Source: Gamarada debralockiae
Taxonomy: Eukaryota; Ascomycota; Leotiomycetes; Helotiales; Hyphodiscaceae
Length of the DNA stretch: 64,000 nt
Assembly (NCBI GenBank): GCA_002803225.1
Contig: NXFV01001358.1
Location: 22,279 to 86,278, forward strand
Reading direction: 5' to 3'
In this document: piece after piece, positions 10,856 to 22,896 of the stretch
How positions within the stretch are numbered: the stretch's first letter is position 1
Layout: each line of letters begins with the position of its first letter
Program-made: the position numbers and the translations under genes
Notes under the pieces: model-generated
The model's database searches: none
The model's input: the letters and a program-made list of their open reading frames with translations, nothing else
What the model was told of the DNA's origin: nothing

Positions 10856-12673
10856 CTACTTAACAGCATCAGTCTGTTGATCCGAGGGCCGGGATCTGGA
10901 GGCCTCTATCGGCTGATTCTCGTTCGAAGTAGGCCCGCCGACAAGATTCTCGTTTTGCAACTGCTCCTTCTCTTCAACGGTGAGGTCGCTCTTGGCCTTA
11001 TCAACCCTGATGCCTACGATAATGAGCAGAATAGCTATGCCGGTACATCCGATACCAAGGAGGAATGCCGTCTTGTAACCACTCTCTAACCCTAGATGGG
11101 CTCTGTTCGCCACTGCTATATCTGCCCATCCGAGGAAAAAGGCCATCCCCAGAAAGACGAGACCGTTTATACAGGCACCTGCCAGACCCTGCTGGTGCTT
11201 CGGAATGCTTGTGGTGATGAAGATGCTGCTGATGTTATACGAGATATCCACGCCAATGGTAGCGCAGACCATGGCCGGGAACACCCAAGCCCAGTAGTTC
11301 GGGGCTTGGGGCATGAACGCAAAGAGTAGGGAGCTAACCAAAAAGCCCGTGGCTGAGGCCAACAGGAGAAAGGTGCCGGACAAGCGGTGCAGCGTCAAAC
11401 CACCGACGACGGCTATACATATGCCGCCTATAGCCAGTGGGGCAAACCATGCCGCAGCTAGCAACGGTCGTATATGAAGGACAGTTTCGATGCTGCTTAC
11501 GTGGTTAGAAACCTCTAGTTCCAATTCTGCCCCTCCTTGGTCCTCATCTTGTACATAGGAAAGTTGAGTCCACTTACTAAAAGCTTGCGTAGAAAAGGTA
11601 AATACCGAAACAGCCATAGGCAATGAACAGATATAGGAAGAACATCGTAGTGTACTTTGGGGCGAAGATGCTGGCAGGGAGCAGTGGAACCTTGGCCACC
11701 CAGCCCTCGATGTAGATGAAAGCGCCGAGCAGTAAGACACCTAAAATAGCTGGGCCAAGGATCTGGGGCGACGCCCAACCTTTTTCGACGTGTGAGCTGT
11801 CGGTGATTGCGTAGACCAGCAATAACAAAGCCGGGATGCTGGTGCCGCAGCCCCACCAGTCCATTGGGACTGTCGGCCTCTGTATCTTGAGCGGGACACA
11901 AAAGTAGGAGAGGCAGTGCAAGATAGTAAACAGAATGCAGGCGATCCAGAAAAACCAGTTCCAGGAGAAGAGCTGACCGCTGAAGCCAGCAATGAGGATT
12001 CCCGAGAAGAAGCCGAACGGTGCGCAACCTCCGTACAGGCTAAAGACCAGGTTCTTCCTCGGTCCCGGCCGATAGATGCTGCCCAGCATCGTTATGCTCG
12101 CGGGCAGGATCGCGGCAGCGCCGAGTCCCTGCAGAGCGCGGGTGGCAAGGAGCATGGCCAGGTTCCGGCTGAAGCCCCCAACCAGGGTCCAGACCGCTAG
12201 CCATCCGATACCAGAAAGGAAAACGATGTTACCGCCATACATATCTGCCAGTCGGCCGAAGGGCAGTAGGAAAGCACCCGTGACCAGGGTAAAGACGTTG
12301 GCGGGCCATGTCCGGTTTTCCGGGGGGATGCCCAAGTCTTGGATAAGCGTCGGTAGGAGGACATTCAATCCGCTGATCAAGAACTCCTGTAGTGTCATGA
12401 GAAAAACAGTCAGCCCCTTCTCTTATGAACTCTGTCAGGATCATGCAATAGGTCTCGGCGCCGGGCCCTAGTGGTCCTGCAGTTCTGGCTTACACATAAT
12501 ATGTTGGATCCCAGTACAGAGACGCAGAAACCGATCTCCATCTGCGTATTCCTGAATACCTCGGGTCTCTGCCTTCCAAGTTTGTTAGTATCGGTGTCGT
12601 GCAAATGGGTATCCAGACGTCGATCAAGGCCACTTTGGGCCACTGAGGCGGCCGAGTACTCGATATCGCCCAT
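10856..12673 (-). CDS. MFS drug:H+ antiporter, DHA14-like
   Basis: Three exons on the minus strand: 12494-12673, 11578-12386 and 10856-11492 (541 residues). Intron 1 has GTAAGC/ACAG. Intron 2 has GTAAGT with a tandem AGCAG acceptor, so the boundary may move by three bases. The protein has an acidic cytoplasmic N-terminus, about 14 hydrophobic segments, the GRLADMYGG loop 2-3 signature and the TM4 motif RALQGLGAAAILPAS. The charged C-tail reads VEEKEQLQNEN. This layout fits plasma-membrane drug or toxin exporters. It lies tail to tail with a Zn2Cys6 gene. No polyketide synthase, NRPS or other biosynthetic gene is nearby, so resistance or detoxification is more likely than export of a locally made metabolite. 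Confidence 0.9.
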
Positions 12674-13794
12674 GCTAGGTGTAAGCCCCTAAAATAAGAG
12701 AATGAATGGGCAAGTTGCTGTTTGAGATGGTCGAGATTGGATACAGTGAGACCGGCACTGGCAAAAGATAAGCCAACGTTGTGTAGCTAGATAGGAGAAC
12801 GGACAAGACAGGCTAGAGATGGGAAAAGTAACATAAATATAAGACATATGTTAAAGACCTTCAGGAGGCCAGGGTAAGGACTAGGATTGTGACTCCCGGA
12901 GGCGTACCAGAATGATTTGCCGCAATGTAACGACGGTGAGCATTCTCATGACCGCAAATGGAAGCCAAGGTGCATCTTTAAAGCTCTATTTAGACTGAAA
13001 TCTCATCAGATAGCCCACAAAAATTGTCGCGTCCGTCTAAGCTTTCCCCTCTGGCACACTAGCAGGCGCTTGTCCATAAATGGAAGCCAAGACGCATATC
13101 TAAAACGGGGTCCAACAAAGGCACCAACTTATAAGCAGCCCCCAGCTGGGCTTGATCGGATGGCGTGCCACAGGGAATCTACTACTATGCCACCCGAATA
13201 AATGTTACAGCCTGTTGCACCACTTGCAGGGAATTCACTGGAAATAGGGGCAAAAATTGGTGCTTTATGAGGCTCGCCATAGGTAAGGAAACCCATACCA
13301 TATCGAAACGTTGCATCTTGCTTTGGCTGACTATGGCCAACCGTCCCAAACATAAAATCGGAACGTAGGAAGCTCTGACTATTAGAAGCAATTGCCGGCA
13401 ATAAACAGAATGATCGACCGGGTCTGCGGTGCATTTGTGTATCAATGCCCCTGCTGTCCAACTCAAGGATACTACAGCAACAAAAACTTACGATATTTAT
13501 GCTTGGCATTACACAACTCTTGCCTCCCTTTCACCCACTCTCTCGTATATCTGAGCTTCCTATAGCTCTCTGGGGAGAGAGATAATAAACGGGATACAAT
13601 CCCACCGCGGAGCATCGATGCCAACCCGAAATTCTTGATCTGGCCGGCCCAGAAGAGTGTTCCTCGTCTTTTATTCGTTCGTTCGTTCTTTTCTTGATCC
13701 TTCTCTTTCCATACCCGTTTTTCTTCCTATTCGATATTGGCCACTGAGTAGACCTCCCTATTGGCTATCTTCCGTCTTTTTACCCTCGGTCACC
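12674..13794. other. Divergent intergenic, no gene seen
   Basis: This is the upstream region of both the exporter (minus) and the membrane protein (plus). A pair of related segments reads ATGGAAGCCAAG(G/A)(T/C)GCAT with AAA...C context at 12957 and 13079, which may be an old short duplication. No coding motif was found in the overlapping ORFs at 13129-13509. Confidence 0.5.
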
Positions 13795-14832
13795 ATGAAC
13801 GCCGCGACCTCTTACCGAGCATCCTTCTATGGACATCAGAGCTTACCTCCAATATCCAAACGACGGCAATCCTCCGCGGATATGGTCCAGCGCCAACGGA
13901 CATTTGTTCCTCTTGACCACGCCGATTATAGATCTAAATGCGACCTTGAAAGAAATCCAGGTGGCGCCTTGGGAATCTACAACGTGCCTTTGGGGGCAGA
14001 ACATTTGTCTGGAGAGTCTGGGATGTCTCGGGTATGGGAACAAGCCAGTCGCATGGTCTCCGTCTACCCTTACAGGGATGCGAACTGGATTATCATAATC
14101 CTGTTTATCATCGGGAGTGTGTCCTTCACAGTCAACGGCTTCTTCGGCTTACTGCCACTTATGGTGCCCGAGACTGCCTTCAACGGCGAGGTAACTGTGG
14201 CCTCGCCTCTTACAAATGCCGTTGGCGCGGTAATGTTTATCACTGCTGGCATCCTCACTTTGGCTGCCATGTGGAACGCCGACAAAGGTATCATAGAGCC
14301 ATCCGAATACAAGTCCGACTACGGCGGCAGCCCTCCCAAGATGTACCATCCGCCGCTGCTCGGCAGCTCTGCTTGGGTGTGGGTACCATCCTCGCGCGAT
14401 CTGAAAACTGCCTTGAAGACGACCCCCTTTCAGTCGGCGCTGATGCAGCTCACTGGGGGTCTCATCTTGACCACGAGCGTGATTTTTGGAGTCCCGGGCG
14501 TGTTGGACCCAAACAACCAGTTCTTGTTGTCTGCTCTTATATTCACGCCCTTACTTATCGGGGGCAGTGTATTTTTCCTCGCGAACGGCATGCTCGTCAT
14601 CTTTTTACAGGAAAGGTGGTATAAGCCACGGATTCTAAACGCTGCTTGGCAGGGCTCGTTCTGGAACACCGTTGCTTCGCTATTTTTTGCCCTCACGGGA
14701 GCCTTGCTCCTGCTTGGGGACGCGTTCGGAGGAGCTCTGGCATCGTTTGTTGGGAGTTGGGCGTTCTTGATTGGAAGTATCATTCAATGGTACGATCTGA
14801 TGGCATTTTATCCAGACTCCACGATTGGTTGA
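13795..14832 (+). CDS. Six-helix integral membrane protein, unknown role
   Basis: Single exon, 345 residues. The first in-frame ATG is at 13795 with a good CACC context; the frame is open upstream but without an ATG. Residues 1-95 are soluble and basic to neutral. Hydrophobic segments follow at about 98-120, 140-159, 212-236, 243-271, 291-308 and 311-333, so both ends may be cytosolic. Two internal halves (98-160 and 212-333) have similar patterns, with a soluble loop at 160-210 rich in Pro, Ser and Tyr. I recognise no transporter or enzyme motif. It resembles fungal proteins listed only as integral membrane protein. The gene is intact and stands alone, followed by transposon-like sequence. 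Confidence 0.8.
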   Translation: MNAATSYRASFYGHQSLPPISKRRQSSADMVQRQRTFVPLDHADYRSKCDLERNPGGALGIYNVPLGAEHLSGESGMSRVWEQASRMVSVYPYRDANWIIIILFIIGSVSFTVNGFFGLLPLMVPETAFNGEVTVASPLTNAVGAVMFITAGILTLAAMWNADKGIIEPSEYKSDYGGSPPKMYHPPLLGSSAWVWVPSSRDLKTALKTTPFQSALMQLTGGLILTTSVIFGVPGVLDPNNQFLLSALIFTPLLIGGSVFFLANGMLVIFLQERWYKPRILNAAWQGSFWNTVASLFFALTGALLLLGDAFGGALASFVGSWAFLIGSIIQWYDLMAFYPDSTIG

Positions 14833-15159
14833 TGAAAGGGGAGCAGTTAAGAACGTGGGGTTGTCACTGGGTTACTACTTCGAAAGATAATGCCTAGCTT
14901 TCTTGGTCATAACGCTGCATTTACAGCGCGTGAATAGCTAAAGTTACATTTAGCTATTGATAGATCATTTATGATCAGCAAAGAAACATACAATTTTGTA
15001 TCCCTTATATAAATCTGCACTACGACTGAGTCCAATATTTTAATTAGGCCTGTTTGGCAAAATAATCTAGTACCAGATTACACTCAGATTATTTGCATGA
15101 TATCTGAAGAATAATCTGGCCAGATTGTTCTTATATAATCATTACGTAAAAAGCACTAA

Positions 15160-16230
15160 ATGTGCTCCTGTGCGCAGTACTCCACACGGCGTTTTAGGTC
15201 CTATTTTCCCTCATGTACCCTTTTCTTTCCTTCTCTATGCAACTGTGCCTCCGGAGAACATATTGAAGAAGGTTTTAAGCCTCCAAAGGCATCAAAGACC
15301 TTGAAAGAATCTACGATGCACGATACTATTACTGTTGAAACCGGCGAACTAGCTTCTACGAATCCTATCAACCCCCTCCCCCTTTTCCTGCTGCACATGC
15401 CCAACCCGATCCCTTTGCTAACGACCTGTCTTCTGATACTAAAAAGAGAGACGTACAAAGGAAGAAGAATCAGAGGAAGAGGAGGAGGTCAAACCTGAAG
15501 ATGGACCTGGTATTTCATAGTTCATAGAGATGTATAAGACCCTCATTGAATTTATACTCAAATGCAATTAAGATGGCAAGATATCAGGGGATAGAATGAA
15601 GAAGGAACTCTGGTATCTGGCAGCTATTCGTGTTACAAGGTTGCTTGTGGTTTTACTGTCTCCTAGGATAAGTGCAAGAATAAATGGACCTCTGATATTA
15701 AGGAGAAATGGAAGTCCTAGGTAATGCTATCAGAGATATTAGGGTTTGGATGGCATGGTGAAAAGGAGTTATATAAGGCTAATGACAATGTTGGGCAAAA
15801 GCTTAATAAGGCGCACCATCGTGTTATGTAGCACAAGACTCATGTTATGTATTATCGAGAAGAGCTATCATAGATCCTTCATGATACATAAGCTACTAGC
15901 GCAGGAGCTGTCTCTCTTAATGCCTCTATCTCTTAAACTGACAATGATCTATTAGTTCTCGACCCTCGCCTCGCTCTTATTGATGCAGAACAATGAGCAT
16001 CTGCTAGTTCATTAGCTAGTTCATTGCCAGTCCTACAATTGAGGCTAAAATTATTATACGAACATAGCTAGAGGCATCTCAAAATCGGGATATTGATAAT
16101 GATGTCAGTGTACTAGTGACGAAGAAAGCCAATAAGAAGGGAGAAGGGAAGGTTGATCTTAGGAGTGCAATATCAGGTCTTTCTAGTACAATGGAACGAG
16201 CAATCGAAGTAAAGAAAGTATAAAAAAAAA
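15160..16230 (+). pseudogene. Myb/SANT-like DNA-binding gene, decayed
   Basis: Pieces of a Myb/SANT-like domain lie in order across frames: YKTLIEFILKCN then DGKISGDRMKKELWYLAAI (15530-15640), SARINGP/CKNKWT (near 15675), IKEKWKS (15700), a LGFGWHGEKELYKANDN block (15740-15790). A Lys-rich C-terminal stretch near 16150-16215 includes KKANKKGEGKVDLRSAISGL. In fungi such proteins are numerous and repeat-like, and the domain is shared with Harbinger/PIF-type element proteins. Stops are mainly TAA and TAG. The sequence just upstream (15045-15150) is AT-rich and begins AGGCCTGTTTGGC, like some DNA-transposon ends, but no matching inverted copy was seen downstream. It ends about where the ABC relic begins, so it may have inserted there. 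Confidence 0.6.
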
Positions 16231-16261
16231 TCATCTCCCAGGAGGCAGTCTAATTACTCGA

Positions 16262-17960
16262 GTCCGCGGACAGGAATCTAGATTCCAGATCCGGCAATCG
16301 CAGTTGTCGCGAAGTCTGCAGATAAACTCTCTGAATGACGAATAGCGCGAGTAAACATAGGGGTATAGATCCATTCATGTACTTCTCCGCACTGAATAGC
16401 AGAACACCTTGAGCTAGGTTTCGGAAAGATCGAATCACGACGTTCATAGCGGACACAAGGAGCAATCAGACTATGAGATGCATATCTTGACTGAATCTAT
16501 TCAGCGTGATGCCTGTATCTGTTGAAGAGAAACTGATTGTGGGGCTCGCATCACAGTACATAGCAGTGTGTGGTGTAGCTTTTCGCCGGGTTTTGGACCG
16601 ATTCGGATGAGCATCCAAGGAGATAGTTATAGCTTCAAAGATCAGGGCAAGAACCGAGAGGAGGGCGTATATGCCGATGTATGTGCCCGTGTGGCTGGAA
16701 TTGGAGACTTCGATCCACTATGTCAGCCAGTATTGACAGACCGAGCAAAAGAAGGAGTACAGTATAGCAGAGCCGATGAACGCCATCACTCTGGGTATGC
16801 TGACTGATTGGAACCAGTAATTGTAGACTGCGAAATCGCCTATCTTTCGAGTCTTATCAACTACTTTGGCTGAAGGGGGCTTTTTGGGGTTTTCTTTGTA
16901 GGTTCTTGAACGACAGATTGTTTGGTATCTCGTTCTTGGTTTCGTTTTGGGGAGACGGCCGGTATACCGTTCTTGCGACCTCAGCATGTCGTAGGTTCCC
17001 CGCTGTGCAACCTTGCCGTCGGTTCCTAGAACTATAATTTGGTCTGTAAAGTGGAAGTGCTGAGCTTCACGGGTATTAGCTTTGTTATGAAATAGTCGAC
17101 AAGTCGAGAGGATTGGGAGAGAAGCTTACTAGAATGAGTTACCGGAACAACAGTTGTCCCAAGTTTTCGAAACAGTCCATTCGGACCCAAGAGTCTCTCA
17201 ATAAACTGCTTCTCGTGTTGGAATCCAACGCACTCAGCACATCATCCAAAAGCACAATCTCCAACCTCGCATACGCTGCACGAGCAAGAGCCTATCATGA
17301 TTGGCTTCGACGTTTGACAATCATCTGGAGAAACTCACAACACGCCGCCTCTGTCCACCAGAAAGCGCGACACCCTAGGAGTCCACCACGATCCGTCACC
17401 TCCCTCCAATCCATTCAAATCCTCATCGAGCGCACACGCATGCAACACCGTCCGATACCAAACCTCATCTAATCTCAACCGCACTCGTAAAGCCGCAAAT
17501 GTTCTGCTGGATAGTCCCATTCTGCAGCCATGGTGTTTGTGAGTAATATCCGAACTGAGGAGAGGAGATGGATATTTCCCTTCGTATGGAAGCTCGCCAA
17601 GATGGATTTTTAAGAAGGTTGATTTTCCTGCACCGATTGGACCGGCGATCATTGTTATTGAGGATGTTGAGAGGTCAGTGGACAGGTTGGTGAGGGCGGG
17701 GTCTGAGGTTGGAGAGGGTCGTACTGCAAGATTGTCGATTGAGATTGCTGCGGTTAGGCTGATGAGTGGTGAGTCAGCAGGCTGGATTTCTCGGTCATCT
17801 GTGTAATTGCCGTTGAGTGCATGAGATGATAGTCCTTGAAGGTGTCGTTTGTCTTCTCGGGATGGGCCGAGGAGGAACTTTTGAATGCGGTCGAGGCACG
17901 TCTTTGCTGGTGCAAGTCTAGATGAAAATGTTCAGTTCCTGGCCTGTGAGTGATGAGATT
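16262..17960 (-). pseudogene. ABCC-type transporter, truncated and decayed
   Basis: Reading the minus strand from 17960: an APAKTCLDRIQKFLLG segment, then Walker A GPIGAGKST (near 17640), a GELPYEGK block, DEVWYRTVLHACALDEDLNGL (17450) and a remnant of the ABC signature region. A gap and shift lead to LVTHS-like residues, then a linker and membrane domain 2 start with KTRKIGDFAVYNYWF (16855) and RVMAFIGSAIL (16780). NVVIRSFRNLAQGVL and LRLPDLE follow before the frame ends at 16250. The order nucleotide-binding domain 1, linker, membrane domain 2 is that of ABCC exporters (YCF1/bile-pigment type). Membrane domain 1 is missing upstream, and the rest of membrane domain 2 and the second nucleotide-binding domain are missing downstream. 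Several stops and shifts are present. Confidence 0.85.
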
Positions 17961-19011
17961 ATGCTACCCTGGAATAATCACAATGAGTCGTATAGCTGGT
18001 CCAGAGACCTGTGAAGGGAATTAGTACTCATGTTTCTCTGGAGTTGCTAGCCATACCATGGAGAGAACTGCGAGCGAGTGAAAGCCAAGTTCGTAAACCC
18101 TTCTCTATTGGTGCCTCTCATGTTGGTACCCTTCCATGTAGGTGCCTTTTGGCAGAGATACCTATTGTTAAACTCGAAAATGCGGCTCAATGTTAATGCC
18201 GCTGTGGCTCCCGGCAAAGCATGGCGTGGATTAGTAAGCACGTGCAAGGGCAAGATCCGAATACATTATCACGTGCTTTGAAAATGATGCCTGAGACTTC
18301 AACACATGTGACCCATCACATGACTCGGAGTTTACTTGATCAGTGTGACGTGTTCTATGAGTAATAGGGAGATTCCTGTCTATAAGTACAGACTACTGTA
18401 GTTGTTGTGTTCGTTAGTATCTTCGCAGCCTTAATAATCCTACTTGGTCACTCCTTATTCCTGCCTTCTCGTCTGCCACGTGACCATGTTGCGCATGCCA
18501 ATCGACGGAGCAAAGTCGATTTAGCTCGTCCCAAATGTCATTTCAGGTGAGCAATTCGTGCTAAATGAAGTATCGTATTAAGCTTGTCCATTTCTCTTTT
18601 TGTACTATGGGATGTTCTAACAGGTTTACTTGGCGTTATTGCAAGCTTGTATGTGTTGTAAAGCTCTTGCATGCTCTGATATTCTGTGGCTTTTAATTGG
18701 TGATCCCATATACCATGCCCCAAGATTAATTACAACTAGGGCACGCTGCTTCGAAATCTGACGCATAGCGTGAGGGCAAAGATCTGCCACTAAAACACGA
18801 GACTTATATGTGATACTATGGAACGAAAACGTGATATCAGCCTCCTTCATTCATTGTAGATCTAGAAGCTATGCTTGACCGCCAGCCATCGCATAAGAAA
18901 TGCTTCATGGCTTCATATCCATATATGTTGTGTTTTTTTCTTTGCCAGAACTCGCCATTGCTTCCCACATCGTCGGAGACCAACCAACGCTTGAATGAGG
19001 ATGATTATTCT
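17961..19011. other. Gene-free stretch with CACGTG boxes
   Basis: No gene motif was found. Two CACGTG hexamers lie about 30 bases apart (near 18239 and 18271), followed by CACATGTG and CACATGAC within 60 bases, and another CACGTG at 18478. Any gene these once served may be the dead ABC transporter, which reads away from here on the minus strand. They could also be chance matches. Confidence 0.4.
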
Positions 19012-21472
19012 TCAATGATACGTCGACTTCTTAGACTTCTTGGACTTGATCTGAGAGACTGAAAATACATCCCCTGGTGGTGGGGGGCATTTAGATTCGG
19101 GTATCTCAGAAGCTTTTGGAGGCTCTTCGATTGAGACCTCCGAACACTCAGACCTGTCATCAGATTCCTCGTCAGAGTCGCTGGGATCGTAGTTTGCAGA
19201 TTTGAACCGGTGGACTACTTGAATCGTGCCATCATCCGCACCTATCCAGCATATGAGTCACAGTCCAGAAGGGGGTGGGCAAAATGAATATCTTACCGGG
19301 GACTCTGACCGCGATGAAGCGCTTGCAGGTTTCAGAGCCTTTCATGAGAACGTCTAGCTGCTTAGTCAATTGTGCGCGCTGTGCGCGATTCTCCTCAGAT
19401 TCACCAGCGATCCCGGCCACGAGCTCGGCAGGCATAGAAGTGACAGTCATAGGAGAAAAGATATCGTGAAGCGGGGAGATGAGCTTGGCCTCGATAACTT
19501 CGATTGCGATATCGTCGACGAAACGTTTCAAAGCAACCTGTTCGAAATCACCAAGGGGTCAGCCGGGCTGTCTTAGAAGTAGGGGAAGGATGCAGCAGGA
19601 AGAAAAGTAAGCGACCTTGTAATAAGCCTCCATACAATCCAAAGCCTCGGAACATGCAAAGCGATTCATGTCCGGTTCTGTACGTTGCACGAGAGCTGTC
19701 ACGAGTAGGCGGAGGTCTCTGTGCTGGTTGAAATATACGCTATCAAGGGAGGAGACTCCGAAAAAAGATTTGATGATCCTCGTGTATTCATCCTGGCTCC
19801 GTTCATTTCGGACCTTCTGGAGAGCTTCGGTAAAATAATGGTTGTACGTTATTGGGTGACTTGTCTGATGCGGCTTCAGCAGCTCAGCGGTCTTCGTCTT
19901 CAAAGTCTCCATTCGCTGATTCAGAGCAGGTTCGAAGATCTTTTGCAAGAGTGCTTTGGAGGTTGCGGAGTCAGCGACGTGAGTGATTGTAAGATTGATG
20001 AATTCTTTAGCGGCCTTCCAGACTTTTTCGACGTGGCTCCGGGTGATCCTTTCCCAGGGAGATGACTGTTCTAGGAACAAATCTGCGACTATCATGGGAT
20101 TGAACGTTCCCGGTAACTCTCGACCTCTAGTCCTCTGCATTAGGTTCTGTATGTGATCCATGAATTCTTCTCTTGTAGTCGCAGTCACCCCTCTAGCAAC
20201 ACTAGCATTGTCTGGAGAGTCGACAATCTCGCGGTGGTGACCTCGTCTAGCGATACGTTCCGCGAATTCTAAGTTGAGGTTCTGTACCACGGCCCGTATG
20301 CGCTTTTGATAGCCTGGTTCAGACTCAGCGTCCTCAAAGAACGGATCGTTGTAGGTACCATCCACAGATGCTTTGATTAGAGATTGGAACAGTTGACTGA
20401 TATGGAGTAGGTAAAGCCGCTGTTCGTCCAAGGTTGCTCGAGGTTCCCCAAGCTTGTCCAACCGGTTTCGGCAGGCATTGGATTTGATTTCGATTTCATT
20501 AACCAAGCTGGGTAGTTCGGCGGCGATCTGTCTGAGAAGAACCTCGCTGAGTCTCTTTCGTAGTCTGTCGATGCCCAAGAGCGACCGAGACAGCTCCTCC
20601 CATATCCCATGGGAGAAGAATTCCTCTTCCTTGACGTCGCGATCCGTCAGTGACCACATCCCCGTTTCAGAGTCCATGTTCTTCAATACATGCCATCCAA
20701 GGCGGAACTCCACGTCCTGGTTCCTCGCAAGGGAGACATACATGGCTTCGCTCTCGGAACCGGCAATCAAAGTGTCAGGCTTTGTGATGACACCCAGCGT
20801 TCGAGTACCTTTCTTATCAGCAGCGCGGGCGAGCTTCAATACGATCTGGTTCGCATAGTCGTTCTTCGCCGAGACCACCGCGAGGATGATGCTTCTTGGT
20901 TCCTTCATGTAGGCCTGCACGACATCCTGAACTAGCTCGACATCGGAAGCGGATTGCTGCTTCGTTTCGGAGTGGATGAGCCCAGGCAGGTCTACAATGG
21001 TCAAGTGAGGCCGATCGGGACCCGAGACCTCAACACGAAGGAGGTCTTTCGAGAAGGCTCTGCCATGCGTGGAGATTGCCATGGCTGCTTTGGCGTCCTC
21101 AATCAGAGTTGGAAGCCCATCAAAGCCATCTAGCTTCTCGTGAAAGCCACCGAGGGAGAGTTGCTCGGATTCGCTGCGAGATTCATGCGGGACTATTGAC
21201 ACGCTTACACCGATGTGCGACGTCTTGCGGAGGACTAATTCTATCGGAAATCGGGTGCACATGTTGCTCTTAATAGGGAACGATACGCCAGAAATCGCTT
21301 CCAGCACGGAGCTTTTCCCAGAGGACTGGTCACCGCAGACAATGATCTGTGGCAACGAGACATAATGACTGATGCCTTGCGAACGGAGGCAATCGATAGA
21401 GTCCAATAGCTCTAGTTGATCGTTAGAGCACAACCCATCTAGAGCATCTGTCTGGAACGCTTTCAACACCAT
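19012..21472 (-). CDS. Dynamin/Mx-type large GTPase
   Basis: Three exons on the minus strand: 19616-21472, 19297-19537 and 19012-19241 (775 residues). The open frame extends upstream, but the ATG at 21472 fits the family N-terminus. The GTPase domain has G1 GDQSSGKSS (47-55), G2 region around MCTRFP, G3 DLPG (161-164) and G4 TKPD (230-233). A middle/stalk domain and a GTPase-effector-like helical segment (about 610-700) follow. There is no PH domain and no transmembrane segment, as in Mx proteins and unlike classical dynamins or mitofusins. The C-tail is acidic, then Pro- and Lys-rich (PPPPG, KSKKSKKS). Fungal proteins of this type are often labelled interferon-induced Mx-like, but their role is not established. 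It is divergent from the ZNFX1-type helicase gene. Confidence 0.93.
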
Positions 21473-22896
21473 TTTGAATGTTGACGGAGGGGTTAGACTT
21501 GGTTGAGGATAGGAGAAGGAAAGGAAGTTGACCAAGACAGGGCACCTTGGATGATAAAGGCAAAGCAAGGCGGCCAAGGAAAACGATACAGCACTGCTTT
21601 AATATACGTGGTGTTGGGAGACTGAACAGCAGATGGATTGGTAGCCTCATTTGGGCTTCTGCTGCTAAGGTGACGCTGTGGAACTTGCAGGGGCCATGCT
21701 CTCGTCCACTGCTGCAGCTTGGGGAAAGCCGGCTACTTCCCCGTCCCGCATTATCAATAGCGTCTAGTGCTTCATGTTCTTTGTGTTGTGTGGTGCCTTT
21801 TGCCAGAAGCTGGTCCACTTTTCGGTCAGCGGCATTCACCATCTCTGCCATACTTGAGATATTTCGCGCATTGACCGCTTCTAAACATGTCAACATTTTG
21901 GTTATCTGTGGAAGGTTGGACACACGAAAAAGAATTTCCATCGGCGGTGGACAACTGGCATGACTCGCCGAGCAATTGCGCCTGTTTATCTGGTGTCCAA
22001 GTTCTCTGGCAATCGGATTCTGAATGAAAAAGGCCGAATTTGGGAGTCATAATTTATTGAAGATGAAATTGTGGACAGCGAGGCAGGGTGATGAGGAGTG
22101 GAGACCCTGAGGTGTGATCGGTGTAAGGCATTGTCGCTTTCTGCTCAATTGTGCCTCTGCATACAGGTGTCGGTGGCCAAATCAAGAAGTAAGGCTGGCG
22201 CTTATTGTTTCACAGAATTAGTCTCTTCCAATGAATCGTCGCACGAAGATAGTGTGTGGCATTACCGGAGGAGGACAAAAGACTGATTTGCGGAGGACAG
22301 CCGCAAATGATAGAGCTTTAAACCCCTTCCTGTCGGGGGCGTGAGATTCGCCCAAGGAATGGGGCGCATGGTTGTAATGCGGGGCTCTGCCAACACTCAT
22401 GGTTCTAATTAATTCGTTCGTTTCAGCCGCAACCCAGATTGTGGGGGATAATTTTGTGAGCCGATGGATCACAAAGAACGTTCCATCGTCTCATTGGCCG
22501 TTAGCGCAACAACCAACAACCAACAACCAACACCCTCGAGCTTTTTGCCAGGGACGTCCTATTCGACGCCATGGTTGGGATTTCCTATCATGCATATTCC
22601 TTCAACAAAACAACCAGTCGTTTGGACGCTCGAGTGCGGTGGGAAACATGCGAGTCCCACGATGAAGCCTCCCAAGTTTTTCCTGCGCAGAGCAAATCCT
22701 GATCTGCTCTCTATCACTATTGCCATCTTCTATTCTCTATCACTATTGCCGTCTTCTATTCTCCACTTACTTGAATTACCGCTTTCTCAAGCCTAAACCT
22801 TTAGCTACTGAGCAAACTGACTTGCTCTTCCCGTTTGCTTGCAAGCTTCAGTCCATCATACATGAATCTAGAAGATTCCAACACACATCTTCCAGA
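21473..22896. promoter_or_regulatory. Shared divergent upstream region, GTPase/helicase pair
   Basis: These 1.42 kb separate the two start codons and must contain both promoters. Visible elements are a run of CAAC/CCAAC units near 22508-22535, CT-rich leader-like sequence from 22690, and a 26-base direct duplication 136 bases before the helicase start. No ORF here has a recognisable motif. Confidence 0.6.
22710..22761. repeat. 26-bp tandem duplication in helicase leader
   Basis: Positions 22710-22735 and 22736-22761 are the same 26-base unit (starting TCTATCACTATTGCC) with one A/G difference. The copies abut exactly. They lie 136-187 bases before the ATG at 22897, in the 5' leader or core promoter of the helicase gene. 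Confidence 0.9.

Noticed and set aside
9148..14832. Secondary-metabolite gene cluster
   Set aside because: Regulator, exporter and kinase-like gene are present but no synthase, terpene cyclase or tailoring enzyme.
15045..15150. Left end of a hAT-like transposon (AGGCCTGTTTGGC)
   Set aside because: No inverted partner or target duplication was found downstream, so no element can be delimited.
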